Assembly: GCF_031191185.1 (NCBI RefSeq)
Contig: NZ_CP133465.1
Span: forward strand, 926,001 to 990,000
DNA length: 64,000 nt
Source of the DNA: Prevotella nigrescens
GTDB taxonomy: Bacteria > Bacteroidota > Bacteroidia > Bacteroidales > Bacteroidaceae
Direction: 5' to 3'
A program made the position numbers and the translations under genes. Every line of letters starts with the position of its first letter. The stretch's first letter is position 1. Shown here piece after piece: positions 16,328-26,833 of the stretch. The notes under the pieces were generated by a model, which had not been told where the DNA came from, made no database searches, and saw only the letters and a list, made by a program, of their open reading frames with translations.

Positions 16328-17719
16328 ATGAAAAGAACAAAAGTCGTCGATGCTTTAAGTTGCACCGACTTTGGAAAAGATATTAACGTCAGAGGATGGG
16401 TACGTTCTCATCGTAGCAGTAAAGCTGTCGATTTCATTGCATTGAACGACGGTTCTACCATTAAGAACATTCAGATTGTTGTAGACCCCACAACCATAGA
16501 TGCAGATACGCTCAAGAACATAACAACAGGTGCTTGTATCAGTGCAACAGGAACGCTTGTGGAAAGTCAGGGTAAGGGACAGACTTCTGAAGTACAGTGC
16601 AAAGAGATTGAAATATATGGTCTTTGCCCAAGCGACTACCCTATGCAGAAGAAGGGTCAGAGCTTTGAATACATGCGCAAATATGCACATTTGCGTCTCC
16701 GTACAAACACTTTTGGAGCGGTCTTCCGCATTCGCCACCACATGGCAATAGCCATTCACCAGTACTTCCACGAACACGGATTCTACTATTTCCACACACC
16801 GCTCATCACAGGTAGCGATGCTGAAGGTGCAGGAAATATGTTCCAAGTAACCACACTCGACTTAGACCGTGTGGCAAAATCGGACGAAGTGGATTACAGT
16901 GCTGACTTCTTTGGCAAGAAAACCCATCTTACCGTATCGGGACAGTTGGAAGGCGAACTCGGTGCAACGTCGCTCGGAGCCATCTATACGTTCGGTCCTA
17001 CGTTCCGTGCAGAAAACTCTAACACGCCAAGACACTTGGCAGAGTTCTGGATGGTAGAGCCCGAAGTGGCTTTTATCGACCAAAAAGAATTGATGGACTT
17101 GGAAGAAGACTTCATTAAATATTGTGTTCGTTGGGCATTGGAGAACTGTAAGGACGACCTTGAGTTCCTCAACCAAATGATTGACAAGGAACTTATTGCC
17201 CGCCTCGAAGGTGTTTTGAAAGATACTTTCGTGCGCCTTACCTACACAGAAGGCTTCGAAATATTGAAGAAAGCACAAGAAGATGGAGTTAAATTCGAGT
17301 TCCCAGTAGCTGAATGGGGAATGGACTTGAGCAGCGAGCACGAACGCTACTTGGTGGAAGAACACTTCAAACGCCCGGTAATTATGACCGACTACCCAAG
17401 TCAGATTAAGTCTTTCTACATGAAGAAGAACGAAGACGGAAAGACTATGCAGGGCACCGACGTACTCTTCCCACGCATTGGCGAAATCATTGGCGGCTCT
17501 GTTCGTGAGGAAAGCTACGAAAAGCTGCTCGAAGAAATCCACAACCGTGGCATGAAAGAGGAGGTTTACGACTGGTATCTCGACACCCGCAAGTATGGAA
17601 CGTGTCCTCACGGCGGTTTCGGACTTGGTTTCGAGCGTCTCATTCTCTTCGTAACGGGTATGCAGAACATTCGCGACGTGATTCCATTTGCACGTACTCC
17701 GAAGAATGCTGAGTTTTAA
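16328..17719 (+). CDS. asnS: Asparaginyl-tRNA synthetase
   Basis: The 463-residue class IIb synthetase charges tRNA-Asn. An N-terminal OB-fold anticodon domain ([23 protein letters not shown]) is followed by the catalytic core. Motif 2 is [22 protein letters not shown] and motif 3 is [15 protein letters not shown]. The [11 protein letters not shown] segment is typical of AsnRS, not AspRS. The length is normal. It lies 80 bp after rluB, with a hairpin in the gap, and is closed by a strong terminator at 17754. The two genes may be co-transcribed. Confidence 0.97.
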   Translation: MKRTKVVDALSCTDFGKDINVRGWVRSHRSSKAVDFIALNDGSTIKNIQIVVDPTTIDADTLKNITTGACISATGTLVESQGKGQTSEVQCKEIEIYGLCPSDYPMQKKGQSFEYMRKYAHLRLRTNTFGAVFRIRHHMAIAIHQYFHEHGFYYFHTPLITGSDAEGAGNMFQVTTLDLDRVAKSDEVDYSADFFGKKTHLTVSGQLEGELGATSLGAIYTFGPTFRAENSNTPRHLAEFWMVEPEVAFIDQKELMDLEEDFIKYCVRWALENCKDDLEFLNQMIDKELIARLEGVLKDTFVRLTYTEGFEILKKAQEDGVKFEFPVAEWGMDLSSEHERYLVEEHFKRPVIMTDYPSQIKSFYMKKNEDGKTMQGTDVLFPRIGEIIGGSVREESYEKLLEEIHNRGMKEEVYDWYLDTRKYGTCPHGGFGLGFERLILFVTGMQNIRDVIPFARTPKNAEF

Positions 17720-17753
17720 TACCCACTTAATAAATAGAATTAAAATAACATTC

Positions 17754-17787
17754 CGGTCTGCAGATTACTTTCTGCGGACCGTTTTTT
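17754..17787 (+). terminator. Terminator after asnS
   Basis: CGGTCTGCAG (17754-17763) pairs with CTGCGGACCG (17772-17781), loop ATTACTTT, then TTTTTT. The following stretch 17788-18098 is AT-rich with no gene or clear promoter box that I can support. Confidence 0.85.
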
Positions 17788-18098
17788 ATATCATTTGACC
17801 ATTTGTTCCCATCTTACTTTATCGGTCTTTCTGCAGTCAGACTATTATCTTCCTGCGCTTTCAATATAGCTTTTTTACCAATAGCTTATAAGCTTTTTGT
17901 AAAATATCTACGGTGTTCGGGTGCTTTATTCATAGTGGACAGTGAGCTTGTTCATAGAGTTAAGCCCTAATCTGACTATACCTTACAGAGAAAATATCTG
18001 CTTTTTCAGCATGGCATACAATAAACAACAGCACGTATCGTTTATAAAAATGTATATACGAAATACTGTTAAAGCAGGAAAAGCAAAGAGATTTTTTT

Positions 18099-18716
18099 AT
18101 GATAGAATATATAAAAGGTGATCTAACCGACCTTTCGCCGGCGTTGGCAGTTGTTGAAGCACACGGCATAGGCTACGGATTGAATATTTCGCTGAACACT
18201 TACAGCGCCGTTCAAGGCAAGAAAAACATAAAGCTATACGTACACGAAGCCATCATGACGGGCGGACGCGACGACAACTATACACTTTACGGGTTCGCAA
18301 CCAAGCAAGAACGTTCGCTCTACAGACTACTTATTACAGTGTCGGGAGTGGGAGCAAACACTGCACGAATGATATTGTCGTCGCTCACACCAGCCGAACT
18401 CTGCAACGTAATTGCCAATGGCGACGATAAAATGCTGAAGACTGTTAAGGGCATTGGCTTGAAAACAGCACAACGCATCATAGTAGACTTGAAAGACAAG
18501 ATAGTGCAAAGCGGCATTGCCGACGAACTGCACGTAAGCAATCAGCCCGGCACGCCAAACGTAAACAATGCGGTTAAGGACGAAGCAGTTGGGGCGCTCA
18601 CCATGTTAGGATTTTCTCCTGCTCCGTCGGCAAAGGTGGTTGTTGCGATATTAACCGAACAGCCTGAGCTTCCGGTAGAACAAGTTGTGAAGCTGGCATT
18701 GAAGCAAATAAAATAA
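18099..18716 (+). CDS. ruvA: Holliday junction DNA helicase subunit RuvA
   Basis: RuvA (205 residues) binds four-way DNA junctions as a tetramer and loads RuvB for branch migration. An N-terminal OB fold ([31 protein letters not shown]) is followed by two helix-hairpin-helix motifs ([19 protein letters not shown] and [19 protein letters not shown]). A C-terminal domain III ([20 protein letters not shown]) contacts RuvB. All three domains are complete. The next gene, 68 bp downstream on the same strand, is sov/sprA. A ruvA-sprA pair is also known to me from other Bacteroidota, so linkage is probably conserved. The upstream leader is A-rich with no Shine-Dalgarno sequence. Confidence 0.96.
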   Translation: MIEYIKGDLTDLSPALAVVEAHGIGYGLNISLNTYSAVQGKKNIKLYVHEAIMTGGRDDNYTLYGFATKQERSLYRLLITVSGVGANTARMILSSLTPAELCNVIANGDDKMLKTVKGIGLKTAQRIIVDLKDKIVQSGIADELHVSNQPGTPNVNNAVKDEAVGALTMLGFSPAPSAKVVVAILTEQPELPVEQVVKLALKQIK

Positions 18717-18784
18717 AAATGTAGCGCATTCGTGTCCATCGCACAAGAAATACTGAAAGAAAAGACGATGCAAGGTCTTCGTTA

Positions 18785-21700
18785 ATGAATCAAAGAAAAT
18801 ACATATTGTCCATTCTTCTGTTGCTCGCAGGCTTCAGCTTGCTGACTTGGAGCGGTGTGTTTGCAGGCGATCTTCCATTTGCAAGCGCATTGCAAAGCAT
18901 GGTTGCACCGCCAGACACCACGAAGACGGCAAAGACATTAGACGTTGAACTGGAAAACGAGGACATTCCGGACTCGCTGCTGCACCCACGTTGGAAGGTG
19001 CAACGCACCACGCCCGTCACGTATGGCGACTTGCAGCAAGGCTCGTACGACCTTGCCCGCCCCGAAAACCTGAAGCAGAGCGTAGAATACAACGACTCGC
19101 TAAACATGTATGTAATAGGCAACAAGATAGGCGACACCTATATTACGACACCTATCATGATGACCCCTGACGAGTACAGGGCATGGAGCGAGAAACGCAG
19201 TTTTGCCGATTACTACCGCCAGAAGAACAAGGAGATATTAGAAAAGAAAGGTAAAGAGAAGTTCGACTTCACGGATATGCACTTCGCACTCGGCCCGGCA
19301 GAGAAGATATTCGGTCCCGGAGGCGTCCGTGTAAGAACACAGGGAACAGCCGAACTGCGCTTTGGTGCTACGCTGAAGAACATCGACAACCCATCGTTGC
19401 CCATCAGAAACCGCAAGATGACAACGATGAACTTCGATGAGAAGATAAATTTGAATGTGAACGGAAAGGTGGGCGACAAGGTGAACATGAACCTTAACTA
19501 CAACACCGATGCCACATTCGACTTCGATGCGCAAAACTTCAAGCTGCGCTATGAAGGCAAGGAAGACGAAATAATAAAACTTGTGGAAGGCGGCAACGTG
19601 TCGTTCCCGTCCAACAATTCGCTGGTGCAGGGCGCATCATCGCTCTTTGGTATCAGAACCGACATGCAGTTTGGCAAGCTGAAGCTGCAAACGGTGCTGT
19701 CACAGAAGAAATCGTCCAACAAGAGCGTAAGTTCGAAAGGAGGAAAACAGCTTACTCCGTTCGAGATTGACGCAGCCGACTACGAGGAAAACCGCCACTT
19801 CTTCTTGTCGCACACGTTCCGCGAACGCTATAATGATGCCATGAAGACATTGCCCAACCTAACGACGGGCATAACCATAAACCGCGTAGAGATATGGGTA
19901 ACCAACAAGACAGGCACAACAACCAATACCCGGAACATTGTTGCATTGAGCGATTTGGGCGAGAACTCAAAGATTAGCCGTACCGACTTGTGGGGCAGTG
20001 GAACAGGAAACACGCCATCGAACAATGCAAATACCGAGTACAGCACCATAGCGCAGGGCTATCCGCAGGCACGCAACATGGACCAGACCAATACCGTGCT
20101 TGACGGTTTAGGTATGGTGGGCGGAGCCGATTACGAGAAATTATCGAACGCCCGCCTGTTAAATAGTTCCGAATATACAGTTAATCAGGCACTGGGCTAC
20201 GTGTCGCTGCGTACAGGCTTGCAAACAGACCAGGTGCTTGCCATTGCCTACGAATATACATCTGGAGGCGTTACCCACCAGGTGGGAGAATTCTCGAGCG
20301 ACCGCACCGATGTTTCGGAAGCGCTGCTTGTAAAGTCGTTGAAGAACACAAGCAACAACCCAAAGCAAGCCAACTGGAACTTAATGATGAAGAACGTGTA
20401 CTACCTTGCCTCTACGGTTGAGCGCGACAAGTTCCGTTTAGACGTGAAGTATCAGAGCGATACGACTGGCGTTTACATTCCTTATATTCCGGAGAAGCAA
20501 GTAAAAAGCCAGCCTATCATACGAATTTTAGGTGCCGACCGCTTAGACAACAACAACAATCCACATCCGAATGGATATTACGATTATGTAGAAGGATACA
20601 CAATTTCCAACGGTCGTGTGTTCTTCCCCGTTACAGAACCTTTCGGCGAATATATGTATAAGTACTTGGTGTCGAAAGGGGTCTCGGCTGCAAAGGCCAG
20701 CAAATATGCGTTCACAGAATTATACGATTCTACCAGAACAGTAGCGAAACAAATTGCAGAGAAAGATAAATACTTGCTCGTTGGACAATATCGTGGTACA
20801 AGCGCCAACGTTATTTCGTTAGGAGCATACAATGTTCCGCAAGGGTCGGTAGTGGTAACAGCAGGTGGTGTGCGGCTGACGGAAGGTTCGGACTATAGCG
20901 TCGATTACAATGCGGGCGAGGTTACGATATTGAATCAGAGCATTATAGACGCAGGTACAACCGTAAACGTTTCGTTGGAAAGCCAAAGCGATTATGGGCA
21001 ACAGCGCAAAACGATGTTCGGTTTGAATTGGGAATACGACTTCTCGAAGAACTTTATGATTGGCGGTACGTTTATGCACCTGTCCGAGCAAGCACTGACG
21101 ACAAAGGTGAATATGGGTGCCGAACCGCTCAACAACACCATTTGGGGATTGAACATGAGCTGGAAGAAAGAGAGTCAGTGGCTCACGAATATGCTCGACA
21201 AGATACCTTTCCTGCATCTTACGCAGCCTTCGCACATCTCTCTTTCTGCCGAATTTGCTCAATTGATAGCAGGACAGAGCAGCGGAACACAAGACCGGGC
21301 ATCGTATTTGGACGACTTCGAGAATACAAAGAATACCATTGATGTAAGCCAGCCTACTACTTGGGTCATCTCAAGTGTACCTTCTGATTTCCCCGAATCA
21401 ACAGATAAAACAACACTTCGCAGTGGCTTCAATCGCAGTAGGTTAGCGTGGTACAACATAGACCCACTGTTTACACGTCGCAGCAGCTCGCTAACGCCGG
21501 CACATATTAAGAGCGACCTTGAACAATTGTCTAACCATTACGTGCGGGAAGTCTATACACACGAGCTGTTTCCTAATCGCGACCAAAGCAGTTATAACGG
21601 TTCAACATCTACATTGTCTGTTCTTAATCTTGCTTATTACCCTACTGAGCGTGGTCCTTATAACTTTAGTCCAACGCTCGACATTAACGGACACTTGCCA

Positions 21701-24700
21701 AATCCACGCCAGAAATGGGGCGGCATGATGCGCAAGCTTGATACGAACGACTTTGAAATGGCAAACATAGAGTACATTGAGTTCTGGTTGCTCGACCCAT
21801 TCATCTATTCAAACAAGCAAACTGATGCTAATTTATATGGTGGTGATTTCTATATAAACCTTGGAGAGGTGTCCGAAGATATATTGCACGACGGCAAGAA
21901 GTTCTATGAGAGCGGTATGCCTGTAGATGGCAGTCAGGCTTGGACAATTACTCAGTGGGGCAAAATACCAACGCAGACCACCATAACATACGCTTTTGCC
22001 ACTACAAAAGGCAGTCGTGCACTGCAAGACGTGGGATTCAACGGACTCAATGATGAGGAAGAACGCAACTTCCCTTCTTATCAGGCATTCCTTACATACG
22101 CTCGCAGCCATACTAATCAGGCTGTATTCGACTCTATCTGGGCAGACCCTGCCAACGACAACTATCACTATTTCCGTGGTTCGGACTGGGACAGAATACA
22201 AGCGCCTATACTTCAACGCTACAAATATATAAACAACCCGCAAGGAAACTCGCCCGATAGTGACAACCGCAATGAACGTTACGACACATCGTATAAGTCA
22301 GGACCAGACGTCGAAGACATTAATCAAGACTACACGCTCAACGAATACGAGAAGTATTATCAGTATAAGATTAGTATAAGACCGCAAGATTTGGTTGTGG
22401 GACAGAACTATATTGTTGATAAGAGAGAGACTGCCGCCCCACTACGCAAAGGTGGAAAGGAGACCGTAACGTGGTACCAGTTCCGCATTCCTGTGCGAGA
22501 ATATCAGAAACGGGTGGGGGGTATTAGCGATTTCACAAGCATTCGCTTTATGAGAATGTTCCTTACGAACTTCGAAAAGCCTGTTGTTATGCGCTTTGCT
22601 ACGCTTGACCTCGTGCGAGGAGAGTGGCGCCAGTATCAGCAGAACCTTACCAACTCGGCTTCAACGTCGGGGACAATGTCGGTAGGAGCAGTGAGTATCG
22701 AGGAAAACAACGATAAAACACCTGTAAACTACGTTCTTCCTCCAGGCATTTCGCGCGAGCAAGACCCATCACAACCACAGCTTGTGCAAAGCAACGAGCA
22801 GGCTTTGGCCATGACGGTGCATAATTTGGGATATAAAGAATCGAAAGCCGTCTACAAGAATACTACGCTCGACATTCGGCAATACAAGCGTTTGCAAATG
22901 TTTGTGCATGCCAATGCGCTCAAGCCAAATGTTTCTAATCTTGCCGATAATCAGTTGGCAGTATTCGTCCGCTTGGGTTCCGACTACAAGAATAACTATT
23001 ACGAGTACGAAATTCCGTTGAAATTGACTCCCGAAAAGCAGTACGACAAGTATTCACGACAAGATTGTGAGGCTGTCTGGCCTGAAGACAATATGCTCGA
23101 TGTGCCTATCTCGGTATTCACCGATGTGAAGAAGCAACGCAATATTGGTCGTGGAAACGGAACGGCAAGTTTCAATAGAGAGTTTTCTATGTACGATGAG
23201 AAGCACCCAGCCAACCGTGTCAGTGTGATGGGAAATCCGACATTGGGCGAAATAAAAACAATGATAATTGGTGTGCGTAACCTTTCGAGCAGTGAAAAGA
23301 GCGGTGAAATCTGGGTGAACGAAATGCGTTTGCTCGAGTTTAACAACGAAGGCGGCTGGGCTGCGCGTGGTCAGCTTAACATTCAACTGTCCGATTTTGG
23401 TACGGTAGACATCAATGCCAGCCACAGTACTGATGGCTTTGGCGGTCTGGAACAAGGTGTAAATGCCCGCAAGAAAGAGACAAATACTGACGTTACGGTT
23501 ACAACAAGTCTTGAGTTGGGCAAGTTCTTCCCAGACAAGGCTAAAGTTTCTGCACCTTTATATTATAGTGTAACGAAGAGTGAAAGCCGTCCGAAGTATA
23601 ACCCTCTTGATACGGATATGCTGTTAGACGCTGCCCTTGATGGTACTGCGAACGAACACGAGCGTGATTCTATTGAGTCGATTGCGGTTACAAAGCGCAC
23701 CACCACCAACTTCTCGTTGTCGAATGTGCGGGTTGGAATACAGAACAAGCGCCACCCGATGCCCTACGACCCTGCCAACTTCTCGTTCTCTTACAGTCAT
23801 GCGCACACACACACAACTGGCGAAACAACCGTATATGAGAATGAAGACAATTGGCGTGGTGCTATGAACTACAACTGGACGCCTGTCTACAAGTCGCTGT
23901 CTCCACTCAGGCGGCTCATAAAAAGTAAATCGAAATGGTTCGATATTCTTAAGAGGTTCGAGCTAAATTGGCTACCGCAGAACGTTGCTTTCAACACGGA
24001 AATAACGCGTAACTACTACGAATTGCAGGAACGCGATATGGAAGCGACAACCATGAACAAGCTGCCATTAACCTTTAGCGAGCAATTCTTGTGGAACAGA
24101 GACTTCGCTGTACGTTGGGACTTGACACGCAACCTGCACATAAACTTCCAAAGTGCTACCCATGCCGAAATAGAAGAACCATACACACCAATCAATAAAG
24201 ATCTTTATGCCGACCGATACCAGGCTTGGAAAGATTCTGTATGGACCAGTTTAAAGCACTTCGGTACACCGTTAGACTATCAGCAGAACTTTACGCTTTC
24301 CTATCAGCTGCCTTTAAATATGCTCCCAATATTCGATTGGATTAACTCTGATGCTACTTACAACTCTACCTATACATGGGTTCGCGGTACACGGTTAGAG
24401 AATGGAAAATCGTTGGGTAATACGATTACGAACAATCGGACACTGAATATAAACGGTTCGTTCAACTTAGAACGCCTCTACAATCATATTCCTTTCTTGA
24501 AGAAGACCAACGAAAGGTTCAACAAGTCGCGTCCAAGTCTTAGCCGAAGTGGTACGTTCGATAGTCGTGGACGCGTAGATGAAGGCAATTTTGCCGAACA
24601 GTTGAACAAGGAATTAGGAAGAGACACCAAGAAGAAGAAAGACAGCGAGCAAGAAAAAAAGAAGGCTTTGCCTAAAAATGCAAAGAGTTTTGAGCAAGAA

Positions 24701-26395
24701 GTAACGCTTCCTGCCGATACTGCTATTATTGTTGCACATTCTAAAAAGACAAAGCGCATAGTAGTTTCGCTGAAGGATATAGATGGGCATGCCGTGAAAC
24801 TAAAGTGGAAGAAGATGGACGACAATAGGTTGAAGCTATACAACAAGACCGACTCCGTCCTGCGTTTAAAACTCACTGTTACACCTAAAGAGCCACTCGA
24901 CAATAAGGGGTGGTATAAAACAGCGCAATGTGTAGCACGCGCTTTAATGATGGTACGCACCGTCAGCATATCCTACCGTAATCAATATTCTATGTCGCTA
25001 CCAGGCTTTATGCCTACCATCGGCGATGCTTTCGGACAAACTCGGCAGAACGGGATTATGGCTCCTGGACTCGATTTCGCATTTGGCGTTATTGACGACG
25101 ACTATATAGGAAAGGCAAGAGACAACAGATGGCTCCTCGTTTCGGACAGCATTGCTACTCCTGCAACAACAAACAAGACGGAAGACTTGCAACTCCGTGC
25201 AACGCTCGAACCTATCCGCGACCTGAAAATAGACCTCAATGCAAGTCGTACCGAAACGGTCTCAAAGAGCATTCAGTATATGTATGCTGGCATTCCTACC
25301 ACGCAAAGCGGAACGTTAACAATGACGACAATATCTATAGGGACAGCTTTCGAAAGTATGGGCAATGCCAACAACGGCTACCACAGTGCCACGTTCGATA
25401 AATTTGTTAAGTCGCTCGACACCTATCGCAACCGTGTAGAAGCCCAATACATAGGTGCCAACTATCCGATGTCGATGGGTGGAGGCAGGTTTAATCCCAC
25501 CGTAGGAACTGTGAATAAATATAGTGCCGATGTCATGATACCTGCTTTCTTAAACGCATATACCAGTATGGGTGGCAACGGACTTGACATCTTCCCTAAA
25601 CTTAAAAGTATGTTGCCCAACTGGACCATTCGTTACAGTGGTCTTTCACGCTTGCCTTTCTTCCAGAACATCTTTAAAAGCGTAAACATCAACCACTCTT
25701 ACAAGAGTATTTTTGCCATCGGATCGTACCAAAGTTTCAGCACGTGGCAGGAATATATGAATGGTTTGGGATTTGTGAAAGATGCAACGTCGGGCGCACC
25801 CATACCAAGTTCGATGTATAACATTTCGCAGGTGAGCATCAACGAAGCCTTCGCTCCGCTGCTCGGTATCGATGTTACATTACAGAATAACCTCACGGCT
25901 CGCTTAGAATATCGCCAGACACGTATTCTGTCGCTCTCTATGACGAGTGTGCAAGTAAACGAAGCAATGTCGAAAGACTGGGTTATTGGGTTTGGTTATC
26001 GCATTAACAACGTAAACTTGTTTGGAGGTCGCAACACCAGATTGGTGAAGAGCATTAAGAAGAACAGTGGTCAGCAAAACCAGCAAAGCGGCAATACACA
26101 AAGCGTTAGCAACAGAAACAACGGTGGAATAAACCGCGACCTGAATCTTCGTCTCGACCTAAGTTATCGTAGACAGGCTTCCGTTACACGCGATATAGCG
26201 ACACTTACATCGGCGGCATCGAGCGGAAACACGGCCTTCAAGGCTTCTTTCATTGGCGATTACACACTTAGCCGGCTTATTACGGCGAGCATTTATTACG
26301 ACATTCAAATCAATACGCCGTTGCTTTCTTCGAGCAGTTTCCCTACGACGACCCACGATTTTGGCGTCAGCCTAAAGCTTAGCCTGACACGATAG
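18785..26395 (+). CDS. sprA: SprA/Sov, outer-membrane translocon of the type IX secretion system
   Basis: At 2536 residues this is the largest gene here. A signal peptide (KYILSILLLLAGFSLLTWSGVFA) leads into a very long beta-rich protein. In Flavobacterium SprA forms a 36-stranded barrel that exports folded T9SS cargo; Sov is its Porphyromonas name. Typical SprA segments are visible: FGATLKNIDNPSLPIRNR, an early FSDRTDVSEALLVKSLK, LDDFENTKNTIDVSQP, and IWVNEMRLLEF in the second half. A Lys/Glu-rich insertion (KKKKDSEQEKKKALPKNAK, residues ~1945-1965) is likely a flexible loop. The chain ends DFGVSLKLSLTR, a barrel-type C-terminus. Putative cargo with T9SS-like C-terminal domains is encoded at 4060 and 38301. 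The frame is uninterrupted. Confidence 0.95.
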   Translation: MNQRKYILSILLLLAGFSLLTWSGVFAGDLPFASALQSMVAPPDTTKTAKTLDVELENEDIPDSLLHPRWKVQRTTPVTYGDLQQGSYDLARPENLKQSVEYNDSLNMYVIGNKIGDTYITTPIMMTPDEYRAWSEKRSFADYYRQKNKEILEKKGKEKFDFTDMHFALGPAEKIFGPGGVRVRTQGTAELRFGATLKNIDNPSLPIRNRKMTTMNFDEKINLNVNGKVGDKVNMNLNYNTDATFDFDAQNFKLRYEGKEDEIIKLVEGGNVSFPSNNSLVQGASSLFGIRTDMQFGKLKLQTVLSQKKSSNKSVSSKGGKQLTPFEIDAADYEENRHFFLSHTFRERYNDAMKTLPNLTTGITINRVEIWVTNKTGTTTNTRNIVALSDLGENSKISRTDLWGSGTGNTPSNNANTEYSTIAQGYPQARNMDQTNTVLDGLGMVGGADYEKLSNARLLNSSEYTVNQALGYVSLRTGLQTDQVLAIAYEYTSGGVTHQVGEFSSDRTDVSEALLVKSLKNTSNNPKQANWNLMMKNVYYLASTVERDKFRLDVKYQSDTTGVYIPYIPEKQVKSQPIIRILGADRLDNNNNPHPNGYYDYVEGYTISNGRVFFPVTEPFGEYMYKYLVSKGVSAAKASKYAFTELYDSTRTVAKQIAEKDKYLLVGQYRGTSANVISLGAYNVPQGSVVVTAGGVRLTEGSDYSVDYNAGEVTILNQSIIDAGTTVNVSLESQSDYGQQRKTMFGLNWEYDFSKNFMIGGTFMHLSEQALTTKVNMGAEPLNNTIWGLNMSWKKESQWLTNMLDKIPFLHLTQPSHISLSAEFAQLIAGQSSGTQDRASYLDDFENTKNTIDVSQPTTWVISSVPSDFPESTDKTTLRSGFNRSRLAWYNIDPLFTRRSSSLTPAHIKSDLEQLSNHYVREVYTHELFPNRDQSSYNGSTSTLSVLNLAYYPTERGPYNFSPTLDINGHLPNPRQKWGGMMRKLDTNDFEMANIEYIEFWLLDPFIYSNKQTDANLYGGDFYINLGEVSEDILHDGKKFYESGMPVDGSQAWTITQWGKIPTQTTITYAFATTKGSRALQDVGFNGLNDEEERNFPSYQAFLTYARSHTNQAVFDSIWADPANDNYHYFRGSDWDRIQAPILQRYKYINNPQGNSPDSDNRNERYDTSYKSGPDVEDINQDYTLNEYEKYYQYKISIRPQDLVVGQNYIVDKRETAAPLRKGGKETVTWYQFRIPVREYQKRVGGISDFTSIRFMRMFLTNFEKPVVMRFATLDLVRGEWRQYQQNLTNSASTSGTMSVGAVSIEENNDKTPVNYVLPPGISREQDPSQPQLVQSNEQALAMTVHNLGYKESKAVYKNTTLDIRQYKRLQMFVHANALKPNVSNLADNQLAVFVRLGSDYKNNYYEYEIPLKLTPEKQYDKYSRQDCEAVWPEDNMLDVPISVFTDVKKQRNIGRGNGTASFNREFSMYDEKHPANRVSVMGNPTLGEIKTMIIGVRNLSSSEKSGEIWVNEMRLLEFNNEGGWAARGQLNIQLSDFGTVDINASHSTDGFGGLEQGVNARKKETNTDVTVTTSLELGKFFPDKAKVSAPLYYSVTKSESRPKYNPLDTDMLLDAALDGTANEHERDSIESIAVTKRTTTNFSLSNVRVGIQNKRHPMPYDPANFSFSYSHAHTHTTGETTVYENEDNWRGAMNYNWTPVYKSLSPLRRLIKSKSKWFDILKRFELNWLPQNVAFNTEITRNYYELQERDMEATTMNKLPLTFSEQFLWNRDFAVRWDLTRNLHINFQSATHAEIEEPYTPINKDLYADRYQAWKDSVWTSLKHFGTPLDYQQNFTLSYQLPLNMLPIFDWINSDATYNSTYTWVRGTRLENGKSLGNTITNNRTLNINGSFNLERLYNHIPFLKKTNERFNKSRPSLSRSGTFDSRGRVDEGNFAEQLNKELGRDTKKKKDSEQEKKKALPKNAKSFEQEVTLPADTAIIVAHSKKTKRIVVSLKDIDGHAVKLKWKKMDDNRLKLYNKTDSVLRLKLTVTPKEPLDNKGWYKTAQCVARALMMVRTVSISYRNQYSMSLPGFMPTIGDAFGQTRQNGIMAPGLDFAFGVIDDDYIGKARDNRWLLVSDSIATPATTNKTEDLQLRATLEPIRDLKIDLNASRTETVSKSIQYMYAGIPTTQSGTLTMTTISIGTAFESMGNANNGYHSATFDKFVKSLDTYRNRVEAQYIGANYPMSMGGGRFNPTVGTVNKYSADVMIPAFLNAYTSMGGNGLDIFPKLKSMLPNWTIRYSGLSRLPFFQNIFKSVNINHSYKSIFAIGSYQSFSTWQEYMNGLGFVKDATSGAPIPSSMYNISQVSINEAFAPLLGIDVTLQNNLTARLEYRQTRILSLSMTSVQVNEAMSKDWVIGFGYRINNVNLFGGRNTRLVKSIKKNSGQQNQQSGNTQSVSNRNNGGINRDLNLRLDLSYRRQASVTRDIATLTSAASSGNTAFKASFIGDYTLSRLITASIYYDIQINTPLLSSSSFPTTTHDFGVSLKLSLTR

Positions 26396-26583
26396 TAACC
26401 TTTTGTAACTAAGAAATCAAGAAGAATAGTTTACCTAACTCCTCTAAAAGAACCATAGTTCTCCCTATTTACAAAGAATTGCAATTCGTCGAGCCACGTT
26501 AATTAACGTTCGTTCGATGGAATTAAAATGATATGGAACCTGACGGTATCCCTCTTCCGGGCAACTCATAAAACCGCAACAGA

Positions 26584-26733
26584 GTAGCGACCATTGTCGC
26601 TACGGGGTTACGGCAATCATCGCTACGGGGTTACGGCAATCGTCGCTACGGGGTTACGGCAATCGTCGCTACGGAGTTACGACAATCGTCGCTACGGAGT
26701 TACGACAATCGTCGCTACGGGGTTACGATAAAT
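26584..26733. repeat. 23-bp tandem repeat with leading inverted repeat
   Basis: Six head-to-tail copies of a 23-bp unit start at 26596, 26619, 26642, 26665, 26688 and 26711; the core reads TCGCTACGGGGTTACG. Copies 4 and 5 share two changes (GGAGTTACGACAA), and copy 6 is partial. GTAGCGAC (26584-26591) is an inverted match to GTCGCTAC at the start of copy 1, with a 4-nt loop. The array is GC-rich against AT-rich surroundings. No spacers exist, so it is not a CRISPR. The rest of the gap 26396-26833 holds only the downstream promoter box. Confidence 0.9.
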
Positions 26734-26803
26734 CTCTATTCATTTTAGGGAATTTCCCCTAAACTGGTAGGGATTTTATTTTCTTGAACCCTATATTTAT
26801 TGC

Positions 26804-26811
26804 TACTTTTG
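26804..26811 (+). promoter_or_regulatory. -7 promoter box of the glycine-zipper lipoprotein gene
   Basis: TACTTTTG matches TAnnTTTG, 22 bp before the ATG. The -33 side (TTCTTG at 26781-26786) is weak. Confidence 0.5.
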
Positions 26812-26833
26812 TATCATCAAAAGAAAACAGAAT

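Noticed and set aside
26584..26733. CRISPR array from the 23-bp repeat
   Set aside because: Copies are contiguous without spacers, and no cas gene is in the window.
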